Shown: positions 50,701-58,223 of the stretch, piece after piece
Numbering within the stretch: position 1 is the first letter of the stretch
Layout: each line of letters begins with the position of its first letter
Source of the DNA: Caldilineaceae bacterium
GTDB taxonomy: Bacteria; Chloroflexota; Anaerolineae; Caldilineales; Caldilineaceae
Reading direction: 5' to 3'
Length of the DNA stretch: 64,000 nt
Assembly: GCA_020634755.1 (NCBI GenBank)
Contig: JACKBC010000019.1
Location: forward strand, 51,209 to 115,208
Position numbers and translations under genes: made by a program
Notes under the pieces: model-generated
The model's input: only the letters and a program-made list of their open reading frames with translations
Told to the model about the DNA's origin: nothing
Database searches by the model: none

Positions 50701-51892
50701 CGAGCACGTTGCGGAGCGCCGCTTCTGTTTTAGCGGCTAAGTCTGGGAACAGTTCGCGCCCTGTGCGGCCAATGTGGTCGGCCACCGGCAGACCATTCAT
50801 CTCGGCCAAGCGTTCATTCACGCGCTGATAGCGCAGCTCTCGGTCCAGTACGCAAAGACCAATGGGCGCCGAATTGTAGATGGCTTCAAGCTCATTTAGA
50901 TGACGTCGCGCCTGCTCTTCGCTCTGCCGCAGGGCCAGCTGAGCCTGCTGACGTTCAATGGCGATGGCTAGCAGATTGGCCACCGATTGCAGAAAGTCCA
51001 CATCATAAGGAGCGTAACTACGCGCTTCTTGACTGTGGGCGCCAAGCACCCCAAACGGCTCCCCAGGACCGTGAATGGCCACGCTTATGCCGCTGCGCAC
51101 ATGATGGTCCAGAAGCAGATCCGGCCCGTGAAAACGCGTTTCGGACGCCATATCGCGCAGCACCACGGGGCTTTGGGCGTAGAGCGTGTAGCCGGCTTGC
51201 GAATTGATATCTGCCGGTACCGTGGCCCGCCCAATGAGCCCGGCTTTCCACCCGACCCCGGCGCGCAGAAGCATGGCGTCTTGATCCGCCTGCAATTGCA
51301 GAAGCTTGCAAAATTCCACACCGAGCACCTCGGCCACCTGTTGCGTCGTTTCGGCAAAGAGCGCATCCAAATCGGTGCTGATCAGGGCTTGGCGGCTGAG
51401 CGTGGCCAATGCCTGCTGTTGGCGGCGTTGGCGCTCTTCGCTCTCCGCGCGCTTGAGGTCACTAATGTCAATAAAGGTGATGACGACCCCTTCAATTTCG
51501 TCTTTTGTGGTGCGGTATGGAAAGAGGCGCACTACATACCAACGGCCACTGTCATCCTGCACGGTGGCTTCCACGCGTTCGGATGTAGCGTGGACGTGAT
51601 CTGCCAGCCCGGCCAGATCCGTGTGCCGCAGACGATGGGTAATGTGGGCAAGCGGACGTCCCTGGTCGGCCTCGACCAGGTGAAAGAGTTTGGTCGCGCG
51701 CGGCGTAAAGCGACTGATACACAGGCGCGCATCCAAAAATATGGTTCCTACATCTGTTGAAGCAATAAGATTGAGCAGATCGCTATTGGCGCGATTGAGA
51801 GCCTCGACCTTTTCCTTCAACCTGTTGTTAACAGTGACCAGCTCTTCATTCATTGCATGTAATTCTGCTTTCCAGCGATACAATACAGTCAC
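47729..51892 (-). CDS. Multi-PAS/GAF histidine kinase with CheB-CheR-type N-terminal PAS
   Basis: 1387 residues, no membrane segments. The first ~130 residues (MNEELVTVNNRLKEK coiled coil, then DLLNLIASTDVGTIFLD and ISRFTPRATKLFHL) are the PAS module that usually follows CheB-CheR methyltransferase domains, which are absent here. Then come a GAF domain (about 170-315), PAS domains near 325, 450, 580, 710, a second GAF (about 830-980) and a last PAS near 1000. The kinase core has ASHDLRAPLRAI (H-box), ELVLRNLINNAIKH, DNGPGIDP and GSGMGLAVVKK. It looks like a remnant or derivative of a CheBR-PAS-kinase fusion. Downstream receiver and hybrid kinase share the strand with small gaps. Confidence 0.92.
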   Translation of the reverse strand: MTVLYRWKAELHAMNEELVTVNNRLKEKVEALNRANSDLLNLIASTDVGTIFLDARLCISRFTPRATKLFHLVEADQGRPLAHITHRLRHTDLAGLADHVHATSERVEATVQDDSGRWYVVRLFPYRTTKDEIEGVVITFIDISDLKRAESEERQRRQQQALATLSRQALISTDLDALFAETTQQVAEVLGVEFCKLLQLQADQDAMLLRAGVGWKAGLIGRATVPADINSQAGYTLYAQSPVVLRDMASETRFHGPDLLLDHHVRSGISVAIHGPGEPFGVLGAHSQEARSYAPYDVDFLQSVANLLAIAIERQQAQLALRQSEEQARRHLNELEAIYNSAPIGLCVLDRELRYQRVNERLAEMNGLPVADHIGRTGRELFPDLAAKTEAALRNVLATGEPVIRLELTGEIPSQPGVPHTWIESWFPLYDAGGAVSAINIVIEEITEQKQAERAFEQSNAILRGILESSRDAIFVRDRQGRYILVNRAAVEQVGINQEGIIGKRYADLFPQPAANNENAVDIENNERAILELGLTQSTENMLEHDGVTRYWNTLNMPLRNIQGDIMGIVSSARDITERRHAEEALRRTHETLALAQRMSHSGVWDWDLATNKTYWSPEFYALYGISPQADPNLETWMAVIHPHDQARIEMRLQEVLAGNDEWNEEYRILHAQRGERWLLAVGQVSCDDDGQPVRFTGLNLDITERKETDAQLRYQAQLLDNVEDAVISTDAEFRIRTWNTGAEQLYNWTAQEVMGRTVSDVLDTEFAGISMEQARAELAARRHWRGEVIQRTKSGEPVNISNITVLMYDESGATVGSVAINRNITERKRAESRVQFLVQASTILAGSLDYGVTLQNVAEAAVPSIADWCAIDLQNESGSIENAALIHTDPAKVHWAHELRKRYPLDLNAPNGAPYVIRTGKSEYYPEITETMLEGVAQNEEGRELLRMVGYRSVMVVPLLLHDHVLGAISLVSSESQRLFTEADLHMAEDLGRRAAGAIENARLYQDLRQRQSELHESEERFRSTFEQAAVGMAHTSPEGYYLQVNERLCEIMGYSRAELLQKPFIDFVHPEEKARSAALNEQLIAGHLPSYGVEKRYIRRDGSFIWVHVTASSVCNEAGDVIYRLAVVEDISARKAAEAALQELNATLEQRILNRTAELERSNRDLDQFAYVASHDLRAPLRAIDHLASWIADDVGDTLPAESRQHLATLRGRVQRMEKLLEDLLTYSRVGRQQSAVEWVESGDLVAQIVELLDPPATFTIHVAANMPAFYTHRIPLELVLRNLINNAIKHHKGVDGRIDIGAQAQGEWFVFTVQDNGPGIDPAFHERIFQIFQTLRPRDELEGSGMGLAVVKKAVESMGGAIWVESAEGRGATFRFTWPQFSAE

Positions 51893-52338
51893 AGCTTGAG
51901 AATATATATCATTTGGCTCTGTAAAAACAAGCTATTCTTGAACGATGCCCTCGTAATCATACCTAAATTCTTAGATTTAGACAACGAAATGAAACGGCTC
52001 TCCATGTCTCGCTTTATGTTTAGTTGGGTGGCAAATCGGAATGGCAAATAAAAAACGGTTAGCCCGATACTTTTCTGGCTAACCGTTTTTTTGAATTCAA
52101 TGTTCAAGGGGCCGCAAGGGCGCCAACAAGGCAGGCGACCGTTTCGTTTGCTGAATCCGGCCCTCATTCCTATTGTGATTATTATGGGGCAGCCCCACCC
52201 TTACGCTTACCATTACCCACATGTTACTTGCCGTGGGCGGAAGCCAGGTGCGTCGCACATGGGTAAACTGGAACGATTCTCGAGGATAGTATGCGACGCA
52301 AAGATCCATTTCCCCACGTGTGGCTAAAGCTTAAGTCC
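51893..52338. other. Gap between two-component genes
   Basis: No supported gene. It contains the terminator at 52051-52092 and, further right, the inverted pair TGCGTCGCA (52250-52258) / TGCGACGCA (52290-52298). Confidence 0.5.
52051..52092 (-). terminator. Bidirectional intrinsic terminator
   Basis: AAAAACGGTTAGCC and GGCTAACCGTTTTT form a perfect 14-bp stem with A/T tails on both sides. It would end the LuxR-type regulator transcript (minus strand) upstream of the multi-PAS kinase. Confidence 0.85.
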
Positions 52339-53121
52339 TTAAGAGGGAATCGTTTTCTGGGCGTGCTGGCGTTCTATTTGCAATGTTTCTAGCTTATTTA
52401 AGTGGGGTAATTTGGCGCCAGAATGGTTGGAGTCCGACGCCAGCCCATTTGTATTGCTCACATGCAATTGGCGAGCGAGAATAGCGGCCTGTTCGCGACA
52501 ATGTACATCCAGCTTGCTCAAAATATTGTGAACGTGATTTTTCACGGTGCCCGTTTCAATGACCAGCTCTTTGGCAATGGCATCGTTGCTGAGACCTTTT
52601 TCAACAAGTTGCAGCACTTCCCACTCGCGCGGGGTGAGTTCGGCAAACATATCGTCTATATGTTCGGCTCGGATGCCATACAGCTCTTTTGTCATTTGCT
52701 TCAACTCTGCAACACGCGCCATCAATGTAGCGGCCACTTGGGGGCACAACATAAATTCATCGTCGTATACGGCGCGGATTTTCTTTACCAGGTCACCCAA
52801 CGATTCTTCGTGATAGACATAACCGGCTATACCTTCTTCTACACAGTGCAAAACAACGTTGTTGGATTTTACCATCCCCGTAATAATTACCTTGACGTCA
52901 TCCTCATTTTGATGAATATGGTGCATGCAGGACAGCATGCCTTTATCAGGCAAACTAAAGTCGATGAGCACCACATCACACTTATGACGTCGCAGCTTAT
53001 CTACCATCTCGTTTACACTGTGGGCAAAATCTACGACTTGCAGATCCGGTTCCTCGCGCAGTACAGCGGCAAACAGTTCACATGTCATGCGCGTTGGTTG
53101 TACAAGCAGTAAACGAATCAT
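52339..53121 (-). CDS. NarL/LuxR-type regulator with degenerate receiver
   Basis: 260 residues: receiver (1-120), linker, LuxR-type HTH (about 160-225; ELTPREWEVLQLVEKGLSND and VIETGTVKNHVHNILSKL), then a polar tail. The receiver keeps acceptor Asp54 (LIDFSLPD) but the two acidic magnesium ligands are replaced (LLVQPTRM, Gln8-Pro9), and the switch lysine is not obvious (GYVYHEES). Normal phosphorylation is therefore doubtful; it may act as a constitutive or ligand-controlled DNA-binding protein. It faces the same way as the multi-PAS kinase but a terminator intervenes. Confidence 0.9.
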   Translation of the reverse strand: MIRLLLVQPTRMTCELFAAVLREEPDLQVVDFAHSVNEMVDKLRRHKCDVVLIDFSLPDKGMLSCMHHIHQNEDDVKVIITGMVKSNNVVLHCVEEGIAGYVYHEESLGDLVKKIRAVYDDEFMLCPQVAATLMARVAELKQMTKELYGIRAEHIDDMFAELTPREWEVLQLVEKGLSNDAIAKELVIETGTVKNHVHNILSKLDVHCREQAAILARQLHVSNTNGLASDSNHSGAKLPHLNKLETLQIERQHAQKTIPS

Positions 53122-53347
53122 TATCTATTATCTCCTTAAAGGCGCCACGGGGTACATAAATGAGAAACACCAAACGTGTTCTCAACGTATATCCGTGCTA
53201 CATTCAAGGATACACTATTGGGATAACAATTTAAATGGGGATCTTCTGCATTTAGGGGTGTGGATATCCCCCATATGGGTTAGAGGATATACATATAGAT
53301 TCGGGATGTAGGGTTGGGGATATAAAAGTCAGCGGGGAGAGAGGTGG

Positions 53348-53977
53348 CTAGACCCAGCCCTTGCGGACGGCCTGTACGGCGGCTTCCACGCGTGACGTAA
53401 CTTGCAGCTTGGACAACAGTGCGCCAATGTGTTTTTCCACAGTGCTTTCGCTAATGTGCAGCTCCAGCGCAATCTCTTGATTTGTTTTGCCGTCGGATAT
53501 GAGCGCCAAAACCTGTTTCTCTCTGGGGGTTAATTCGCTTTTGTCGTGATTATTGCGCGCCATGGCGCTCATTGTGGCTACGGCCCGTCGGCTCATCCAG
53601 CCCTCTTCTCCAAGCGCCACGCCGCGTACGGCATCAATGATCATGTGAGGAGCCTCTTCTTTGGTCAGATATCCAGAAGCGCCCATCAACAGAATTTTAT
53701 TGATATAGTGGTCGTCAGAATAGGCACTCAACGCCAGGATGCGCACGGGCAACTGTGTGTTTTTAATCTGCTGCGCCACCTCCACCCCAGAGAGCTTGGG
53801 CATTTTAACATCTAAGATAAGCACATGAGGCTTATGTTTCTCCACCAAAGACAAAACTTCAGCGCCGTCTTCGGCCTCGGCCACAATGTTTATATCGGGT
53901 GCCCTTTCCAGCAACGCGCGGATGCCAGCACGTACCACTGGATGGTCATCTGCTAAAATCACATCTATCTTTGCCAT
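53348..53977 (-). CDS. NarL/FixJ-type response regulator
   Basis: 209 residues, canonical two-domain form. Receiver: acidic LADDHP (Asp10-Asp11), acceptor Asp56 in LILDVKMP, LALSAYSDD and Lys in GYLTKEEAP. LuxR-type HTH: SELTPREKQVLALISDGKTN and HISESTVEKHIGALLSKL. A likely target of the HisKA_3 hybrid kinase at 46122-47240. Unlike its neighbour at 52339 it keeps every catalytic residue. The short gap to the neighbour (227 bases) is AT-rich with no clear terminator. Confidence 0.93.
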   Translation of the reverse strand: MAKIDVILADDHPVVRAGIRALLERAPDINIVAEAEDGAEVLSLVEKHKPHVLILDVKMPKLSGVEVAQQIKNTQLPVRILALSAYSDDHYINKILLMGASGYLTKEEAPHMIIDAVRGVALGEEGWMSRRAVATMSAMARNNHDKSELTPREKQVLALISDGKTNQEIALELHISESTVEKHIGALLSKLQVTSRVEAAVQAVRKGWV

Positions 53978-54527
53978 GTGCTCTTGGGTAAAATAAGCTC
54001 CCTAACTCAAATTAGGCAATTCTGCCCAGGAAAGTATAAAGGAGAAACAGATAATTCGGTATGACCTATATGTTTCAGTAAAACCGATCTATTAATACCG
54101 GCTGTATAATGCCCATTTATTGTACTCAATTTCTCGATCTTAGACAATCCACTCGATCGATGTAGCGTATTTCAGCTTACATATTTTCATTGGGCAAACC
54201 ATACGCCAAGTTCAACAAGTTGGGTGTCATAAAGTTGGGTGTCATAATGACTGCAACCAAATTGGCAACCGCGCCCCGCCTCGTTCATATTCTACATGTA
54301 CCCCAACTTGTATCCAGCAACTGTACAGATACTGTATGTAAATCGGTAGAAATCCGATATGATATGGTCAAACATTTGCACAGAACTTAGATCTCTTGAA
54401 TCTTTATCTTTTTGAACACGACTTGCGCACACCGTCGAACTGCGACAAGAAGCTTATAGCACCAACCAAACAATTGACCAAGCCATTTTGACTCCCGGTT
54501 TGCGTAAGCCCTATTGGAAAAACAATC
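53978..54527. other. AT-rich divergent intergenic region
   Basis: 550 bases between divergent regulator genes. A TATAAT stands at about 54105 without a good -35. The tandem pair at 54218-54247 and a fragment resembling a family A end (TTTGCGTAAGCC near 54500) are present. A 66-codon ORF here lacks a start signal and is not accepted. Confidence 0.45.
54218..54247. repeat. Two perfect tandem 15-bp copies
   Basis: AGTTGGGTGTCATAA occurs twice head to tail. It could be an operator pair for the receiver gene starting at 54528, or a recent slippage product. Confidence 0.7.
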
Positions 54528-54941
54528 ATGAGCTACACGGTCTTCATTATTGAAGACAACAAAGCAATTCGCTCGGCCTATCATCAAGTGCTCAGCCGTG
54601 AAGCGGATATGTACATTGGCGGAGAAGCTGCCACAGCTGCCGAAGGGCTGGCCAAACTATCTGAGATTGACGTTGATGTCATCTTAGTAGATTTGGCGCT
54701 GCCAGATCAAAGTGGGCTAGAACTACTAATACGCATAAAGCAAGAGTATCCAACCAAACCCGTACTCATTGTATCCGGTCAGCCCGAATATGTCTATAAA
54801 CCACGTGTTCTAAAATTGGGGGCAAGCGGCTACATCGACAAGGTCAAGGTGGTTGGCGTTCTGGCCGATGCCATTCGGATGGTGACCAGCGGTTATATCT
54901 ATACGGCTCCAGACATCCCCTATAATGTCAATAATTATTAG
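54528..54941 (+). CDS. Receiver-only protein of NarL type
   Basis: 137 residues. Receiver motifs are complete: acidic IIEDN, acceptor Asp55 in LVDLALPDQSG, IVSGQ and Lys in GYIDKVKV. Sequence style is that of a NarL-family receiver, but the DNA-binding domain is missing and the protein ends 15 residues after the last helix (YIYTAPDIPYNVNNY). It may be a phosphate sink or bind a partner. GGA eleven bases before the ATG is a weak ribosome-binding site. It is divergent from the regulator pair at 52339-53977. Confidence 0.88.
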   Translation: MSYTVFIIEDNKAIRSAYHQVLSREADMYIGGEAATAAEGLAKLSEIDVDVILVDLALPDQSGLELLIRIKQEYPTKPVLIVSGQPEYVYKPRVLKLGASGYIDKVKVVGVLADAIRMVTSGYIYTAPDIPYNVNNY

Positions 54942-55055
54942 ACCACGGCAACCAGAGGATGAGCTTCTCATGGGTAGCGGCCCAGTTTATTGATCGATCG
55001 CTTTTCCCAGATGTCAACAGGCCCTAAAATAATCATGTCCAAAAGGAGATAAATC

Positions 55056-55337
55056 ATGTCACTCTTAGGCTTTTTAGTTTTACTACTTGTGGCCGCCATC
55101 TGCGGCGCCCTCGGTCAGGCCATTGCCGGCTACTCTGTTGGGGGCTGCGTCATTTCAATTGTAGTCGGTTTTGTGGGCGCCTTTTTAGGCATGTGGATTG
55201 CCCGTCAATTTGGGCTGCCGCAACTCTTTGTGGTAACCGTGGATGGTGAACCATTCCCCATTGTCTGGTCCATTGTGGGTTCGGCTCTTCTGGCCGCCAT
55301 TGTCGGTCTCATTACACGACCGCGCATTGCCTATTAA
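55056..55337 (+). CDS. GlsB/YeaQ/YmgE-like small membrane protein
   Basis: 93 residues with three glycine-rich transmembrane helices (4-24, 27-48, 68-88). The GxxxG-rich pattern (GALGQAIAGYSVGGCVISIVVGFVGAFLG) is that of the transglycosylase-associated/GlsB family, which responds to general or cell-envelope stress. A short loop, QFGLPQLFVVTVDGEPF, is inserted between helices two and three. AAAAGGAGATAAATC before the ATG is a strong ribosome-binding site. It stands alone, followed by a family B element. Confidence 0.85.
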   Translation: MSLLGFLVLLLVAAICGALGQAIAGYSVGGCVISIVVGFVGAFLGMWIARQFGLPQLFVVTVDGEPFPIVWSIVGSALLAAIVGLITRPRIAY

Positions 55338-55408
55338 CATTCAGCGCCACTTGGTATTCCGACAACCCCGCCCCCATCCCCCATCAATCTGCTCGTTGAA
55401 TTCTCTTG

Positions 55409-55539
55409 GAAGCAATCTAAAAAGTCACAATTGGGGCCAAAAACATGCCGGGAAAGGGCCGATTGCGCATGATGTGACCAGGATTTCGTGGCCCTTTCCC
55501 AGCATGTGACACACCTGAACCACCTTTTTAGACAGCTTC
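55409..55539. repeat. Family B MITE-like element (131 bp)
   Basis: Inverted ends GAAGCAATCTAAAAAG / CTTTTTAGACAGCTTC (14 of 16), with nested GCCGGGAAAGGGCC and GGCCCTTTCCCAGC. It is collinear with 45431-45560, about 75-80% identical by eye. Confidence 0.85.
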
Positions 55540-55750
55540 TTAACACAATGGTAGCGCCCGCCATATGTAAGCTGGGGGTGCGCTTGTTGTGTACAAGCTT
55601 ATACCTGTTGGTACTGTCGAGGCACATGCAAGACAGCGCCCGCTCCTTCATAATAAAAGTGTATGGCGAGTATCAATTACTGACGAAAAGTTGTCCTGGG
55701 TTTACACCTAATCGGGACGAATTTAGAAGCGAATAGGAGAGAAGATTAAT

Positions 55751-56182
55751 ATGCTTATTAAAGAAATGATGACGCGTAACGTTGAGGTTGTGCGCCCCAA
55801 TGCCAGCATACAGGATGCGGCCAGCAAGATGAAGTCGCTCGACATTGGTTCGCTGCCCGTTTGCGATGGCAGCAAGATTCACGGCATGATCACAGATCGC
55901 GATATTGTTATTCGCGCCGTTGCGGAAGGGCGAGACAGCACCCAAACCAAGGTGGCTGATGTGCTCACAGACAACCTTATCTACTGCTTTGAAGATCAAT
56001 CTGTACAGGAAGCCGCAGACGCCATGCAACAATACCAGATTCGTCGCCTGCCTATTGTGAACCGGGATAAAGAGCTAGTGGGCATCATCTCTTTGGGCGA
56101 TCTGGCTGTAGATACGGAGAACGAAAAGCTGGCGGGCGCCACCCTGGTAGATGTCTCGCAACCGGCTGTCCCCGCCCGCTAA
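55751..56182 (+). CDS. Tandem CBS-domain protein
   Basis: 143 residues made of two CBS motifs (about 7-60 and 72-128), which together form one Bateman module. Typical strands are visible: MMTRNVEVVRPNASIQDAAS, IGSLPVCDGSKIHGMITDRD, and IRRLPIVNRDKELVGIISLG. Such stand-alone modules sense adenine nucleotides and regulate partner enzymes or act as stress proteins. GGAGAG nine bases upstream of the ATG supports the start. No partner gene is adjacent, but it sits in a run of independent stress-type genes. Confidence 0.93.
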   Translation: MLIKEMMTRNVEVVRPNASIQDAASKMKSLDIGSLPVCDGSKIHGMITDRDIVIRAVAEGRDSTQTKVADVLTDNLIYCFEDQSVQEAADAMQQYQIRRLPIVNRDKELVGIISLGDLAVDTENEKLAGATLVDVSQPAVPAR

Positions 56183-56450
56183 GCTCACAAATACAGCGGA
56201 AATGCGTAGGTTCAACTGGCGCTCAGGAAGTTGACAATAAATGCCCTCGGCACTCTTCATAAAATGAATCGAGAGACAAGGTCAAGTGCCGAGGACATCA
56301 CCGTCTGAGCGCCCAAAGAGCCCGCATGCAATAGGTTAAAATAAATAGGTCTTGCGCAAGCTTTGAGTCAGCTCATCCTGAGCCGTGACGCTTGCCTTTG
56401 TGGCCATCCACAGGCGCTGCGTAAGACGTAATAAACAAGGAAGAGCTTTT
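56183..56450. other. Gap with inverted repeat and family A element
   Basis: Contains the pair CCTCGGCACT (56245-56254) / AGTGCCGAGG (56285-56294), a perfect 10-bp stem with a 30-base loop that may end the CBS transcript, and the family A element at 56351-56425. AAGGAAG at about 56438 precedes the ferritin-like gene. Confidence 0.55.
56351..56425. repeat. Family A palindromic repeat, short form (75 bp)
   Basis: Begins CTTGCGCAAGC and ends ATCCACAGGCGCTGCGTAAG. It lies 25 bases before the ferritin-like start codon, so it is probably in the 5' leader. Confidence 0.8.
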
Positions 56451-56879
56451 ATGAATAAACAGAAAATAATTGACCATCTCAACGAAGATCTGGCCGGCGA
56501 GCTATCGGCCATTGTGCAGTACATTACCTATGCCGCCAAAGCCACGGGACCCTATCGCCCCCAGCTGAAGCAATTCTATTTAGACGAGGTGCCCGATGAG
56601 CAGGGACATGCCCAGTTTCTGTCTGAAAAAATTGTGGCGCTGGGCGGAGAGCCCACCACCAAACCGCGCCCGGTAGCAGCCGCCGAGACCAATCGCGAAA
56701 TGCTAGAAGCCGTGCTACAGGCGGAAAAAAAGGCCATTGCTGACTATACCAAGCGTGTAGAGGAAGCGGAAAAGTTTGGCGATAAAGGGCTCGTCGTCCA
56801 GCTCGAGGACATTGTGGCCGACGAGACAGGTCATGCGGAAGAGACCGAGCGCATCCTGCGTGATTGGTCACACGCCTAA
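56451..56879 (+). CDS. Ferritin-like four-helix protein (bacterioferritin/Dps-like)
   Basis: 142 residues from the ATG at 56451 (AAGGAAG upstream); an in-frame extension to 56385 crosses a repeat and is rejected. The four helices carry the diiron pattern: Glu in ELSAIVQY, Glu plus Glu-x-x-His in DEVPDEQGHAQ, then EAVLQAEKKAIADYTKRVEE, and EDIVADETGHAEET at the end. This is the bacterioferritin-like core without the haem methionine region being obvious. It should bind iron and protect against peroxide. A strong terminator follows 110 bases downstream. It is transcribed alone. Confidence 0.9.
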   Translation: MNKQKIIDHLNEDLAGELSAIVQYITYAAKATGPYRPQLKQFYLDEVPDEQGHAQFLSEKIVALGGEPTTKPRPVAAAETNREMLEAVLQAEKKAIADYTKRVEEAEKFGDKGLVVQLEDIVADETGHAEETERILRDWSHA

Positions 56880-56990
56880 GGGTCTGTCCGTACATTCTCT
56901 GTGCCCCAGTCATCTGTCGGAGACGGCTTACGATCCACAGCCGAATTTACGGATCGGTTCTGAGCACAAACATGAATCTCTCGGGAGTCC

Positions 56991-57027
56991 AACCCAGGTT
57001 TCGGTTCGAAACCTGGGTTTTTGTTTG
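56991..57027 (+). terminator. Rho-independent terminator after ferritin-like gene
   Basis: AACCCAGGTTTCG / CGAAACCTGGGTT is a perfect 13-bp stem with a 3-base loop, followed by TTTGTTTG. Confidence 0.9.
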
Positions 57028-57079
57028 GCATGCCGTCCCGCACAGGAGAAACCAAATATGCTTTAAGCGGGTAAAACAA

Positions 57080-57104
57080 CAGCGGCCACAATGTGTGGCC
57101 GCTG
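57080..57104 (-). terminator. Intrinsic terminator for the DUF2171-like gene
   Basis: CAGCGGCCACA / TGTGGCCGCTG, a perfect 11-bp stem with loop ATG. On the minus strand it is followed by TTGTTTTAC. It lies about 170 bases after the stop codon at 57277. Confidence 0.7.
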
Positions 57105-57158
57105 CACAATTTTCTACTTTGGGTGATTCTGTCGCTTATTCGACAGCTGTAAAACGAT

Positions 57159-57203
57159 AGGCGTTACGCACTTGAGATACGGGTCTGGAAGTGCGTCGCG
57201 CCT
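57159..57203. repeat. Inverted repeat downstream of DUF2171-like gene
   Basis: AGGCGttaCGCACTT and AAGTGCGtcgCGCCT pair at 12 of 15 positions around 15 bases. It may be a further decayed palindromic element. Confidence 0.5.
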
Positions 57204-57276
57204 GTTCGACTGGGTGAGTCCTTCAGTTCTATGATGGCTCGGTGCTGCGCACAACTGCCATCATACAAACCCAAAA

Positions 57277-57687
57277 CTATTCACGAATTACGTTTTCGCG
57301 TTTGGTATTTAGATAGACCCCTTCGCTGCTTACAGACGAAATTTGGTCCGGCGTCACATAGCGATCGGCGCCAAACCAGCCGCCATCAATGCGGATAAAG
57401 CCGCTGTAATTTAAACGCTTCGCCAACTCCTCGGGAATCTGATCTCTGGGGTCAAAGGTCTCCAACAGTCCACCCACAAATGTATTCTCACCGGGGATAT
57501 CCTGGTGTGCGGGTGCTGTAGCCGGTATGGCGCCATCGGCATATTCCTCATCGCTTATGGCGCCAAAATAGATAGTATCGACCGAGCCAATGTCCTTGCG
57601 GTCACTATCGTATACGGTCATCCCTTCACGGACCTGGTTTAGCAGCTTCACGTGGTCTTGATCAAACGTAGCTGTGTGATTCATCAT
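57277..57687 (-). CDS. DUF2171/PRC-barrel-like small protein
   Basis: 136 residues. The opening VREGMTVYDSDRKDIGSVDT is the PRC-barrel/DUF2171 signature (first barrel strand pair), and GFIRIDGGWFGADRYVTPDQISSVSSEGVYLN completes a small beta-barrel. An acidic insert (DEEYADGAIPATAPAHQD) lies between. Proteins of this kind appear in bacterial stress regulons and may bind RNA or partner proteins. GGAGG eight to eleven bases before the tandem ATGs is a strong ribosome-binding site. Iterated direct repeats lie 50-150 bases upstream. Confidence 0.82.
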   Translation of the reverse strand: MMNHTATFDQDHVKLLNQVREGMTVYDSDRKDIGSVDTIYFGAISDEEYADGAIPATAPAHQDIPGENTFVGGLLETFDPRDQIPEELAKRLNYSGFIRIDGGWFGADRYVTPDQISSVSSEGVYLNTKRENVIRE

Positions 57688-57737
57688 CTCTATTTCCTCC
57701 TTATCTCAATGTATCAGGCGGCGAACCGGTTGCGGCC

Positions 57738-57839
57738 ACGACTTGCACAATTACGACTTGCACAATATCGTATTCTAGCAAGTCATTAAGCTTGAAGTCG
57801 CTAAGCTTTAAGTGACTAAGCTAACATGTGATTAAGCTG
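57738..57839. promoter_or_regulatory. Iterated direct repeats upstream of DUF2171-like gene
   Basis: Two copies of ACGACTTGCACAAT (57738-57751 and 57753-57766) are followed by four 15-16 base units sharing (A/C)TAAGCT: CAAGTCATTAAGCTT, GAAGTCGCTAAGCTT, TAAGTGACTAAGCTA and ACATGTGATTAAGCTG. The rest of the 57688-58223 gap shows no supported gene. Phasing near 15 bp suggests a multimeric operator. Confidence 0.55.
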
Positions 57840-58223
57840 ACAATGACTCAGCGCGTTGCGCAACCGATCCTACAAACAGGATAGCCGGCGAGCTGGAAAA
57901 TTGCAGCTATCTAGGCACGATTACGAGATATATGTTTAGGTATAGAGAGTAGTTTTGCGTTGTTGCAGAGTGGTAACGGGGCGTAGCAGGGGGGAAAAGA
58001 GCGGATTTTTAACAATCAGTAAATCGCAGCGGGTCGAGGCTCACATGGTCTCGAATTGTATGCCAGCAGTCGCACCCCGCCGAAAGCCACCAGCAAACAG
58101 AATGTTTTGCATGATGGCGGTTGTGTCTGGCAACGAGCCAGCCAATTGCATAGCGTGCGCAAACCCAACGTCACACGGTCTGACCAGCGACCCTTTTGGG
58201 TTTGGGCAATCTATCGATGCGGC

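Noticed and set aside
54190..54390. 66-codon frame in the regulator gap
   Set aside because: It starts at TTG, contains the tandem 15-mer and lacks a ribosome-binding site.
57738..57839. CRISPR array
   Set aside because: The repeats are short, adjacent and without uniform spacers, and there are no cas genes.
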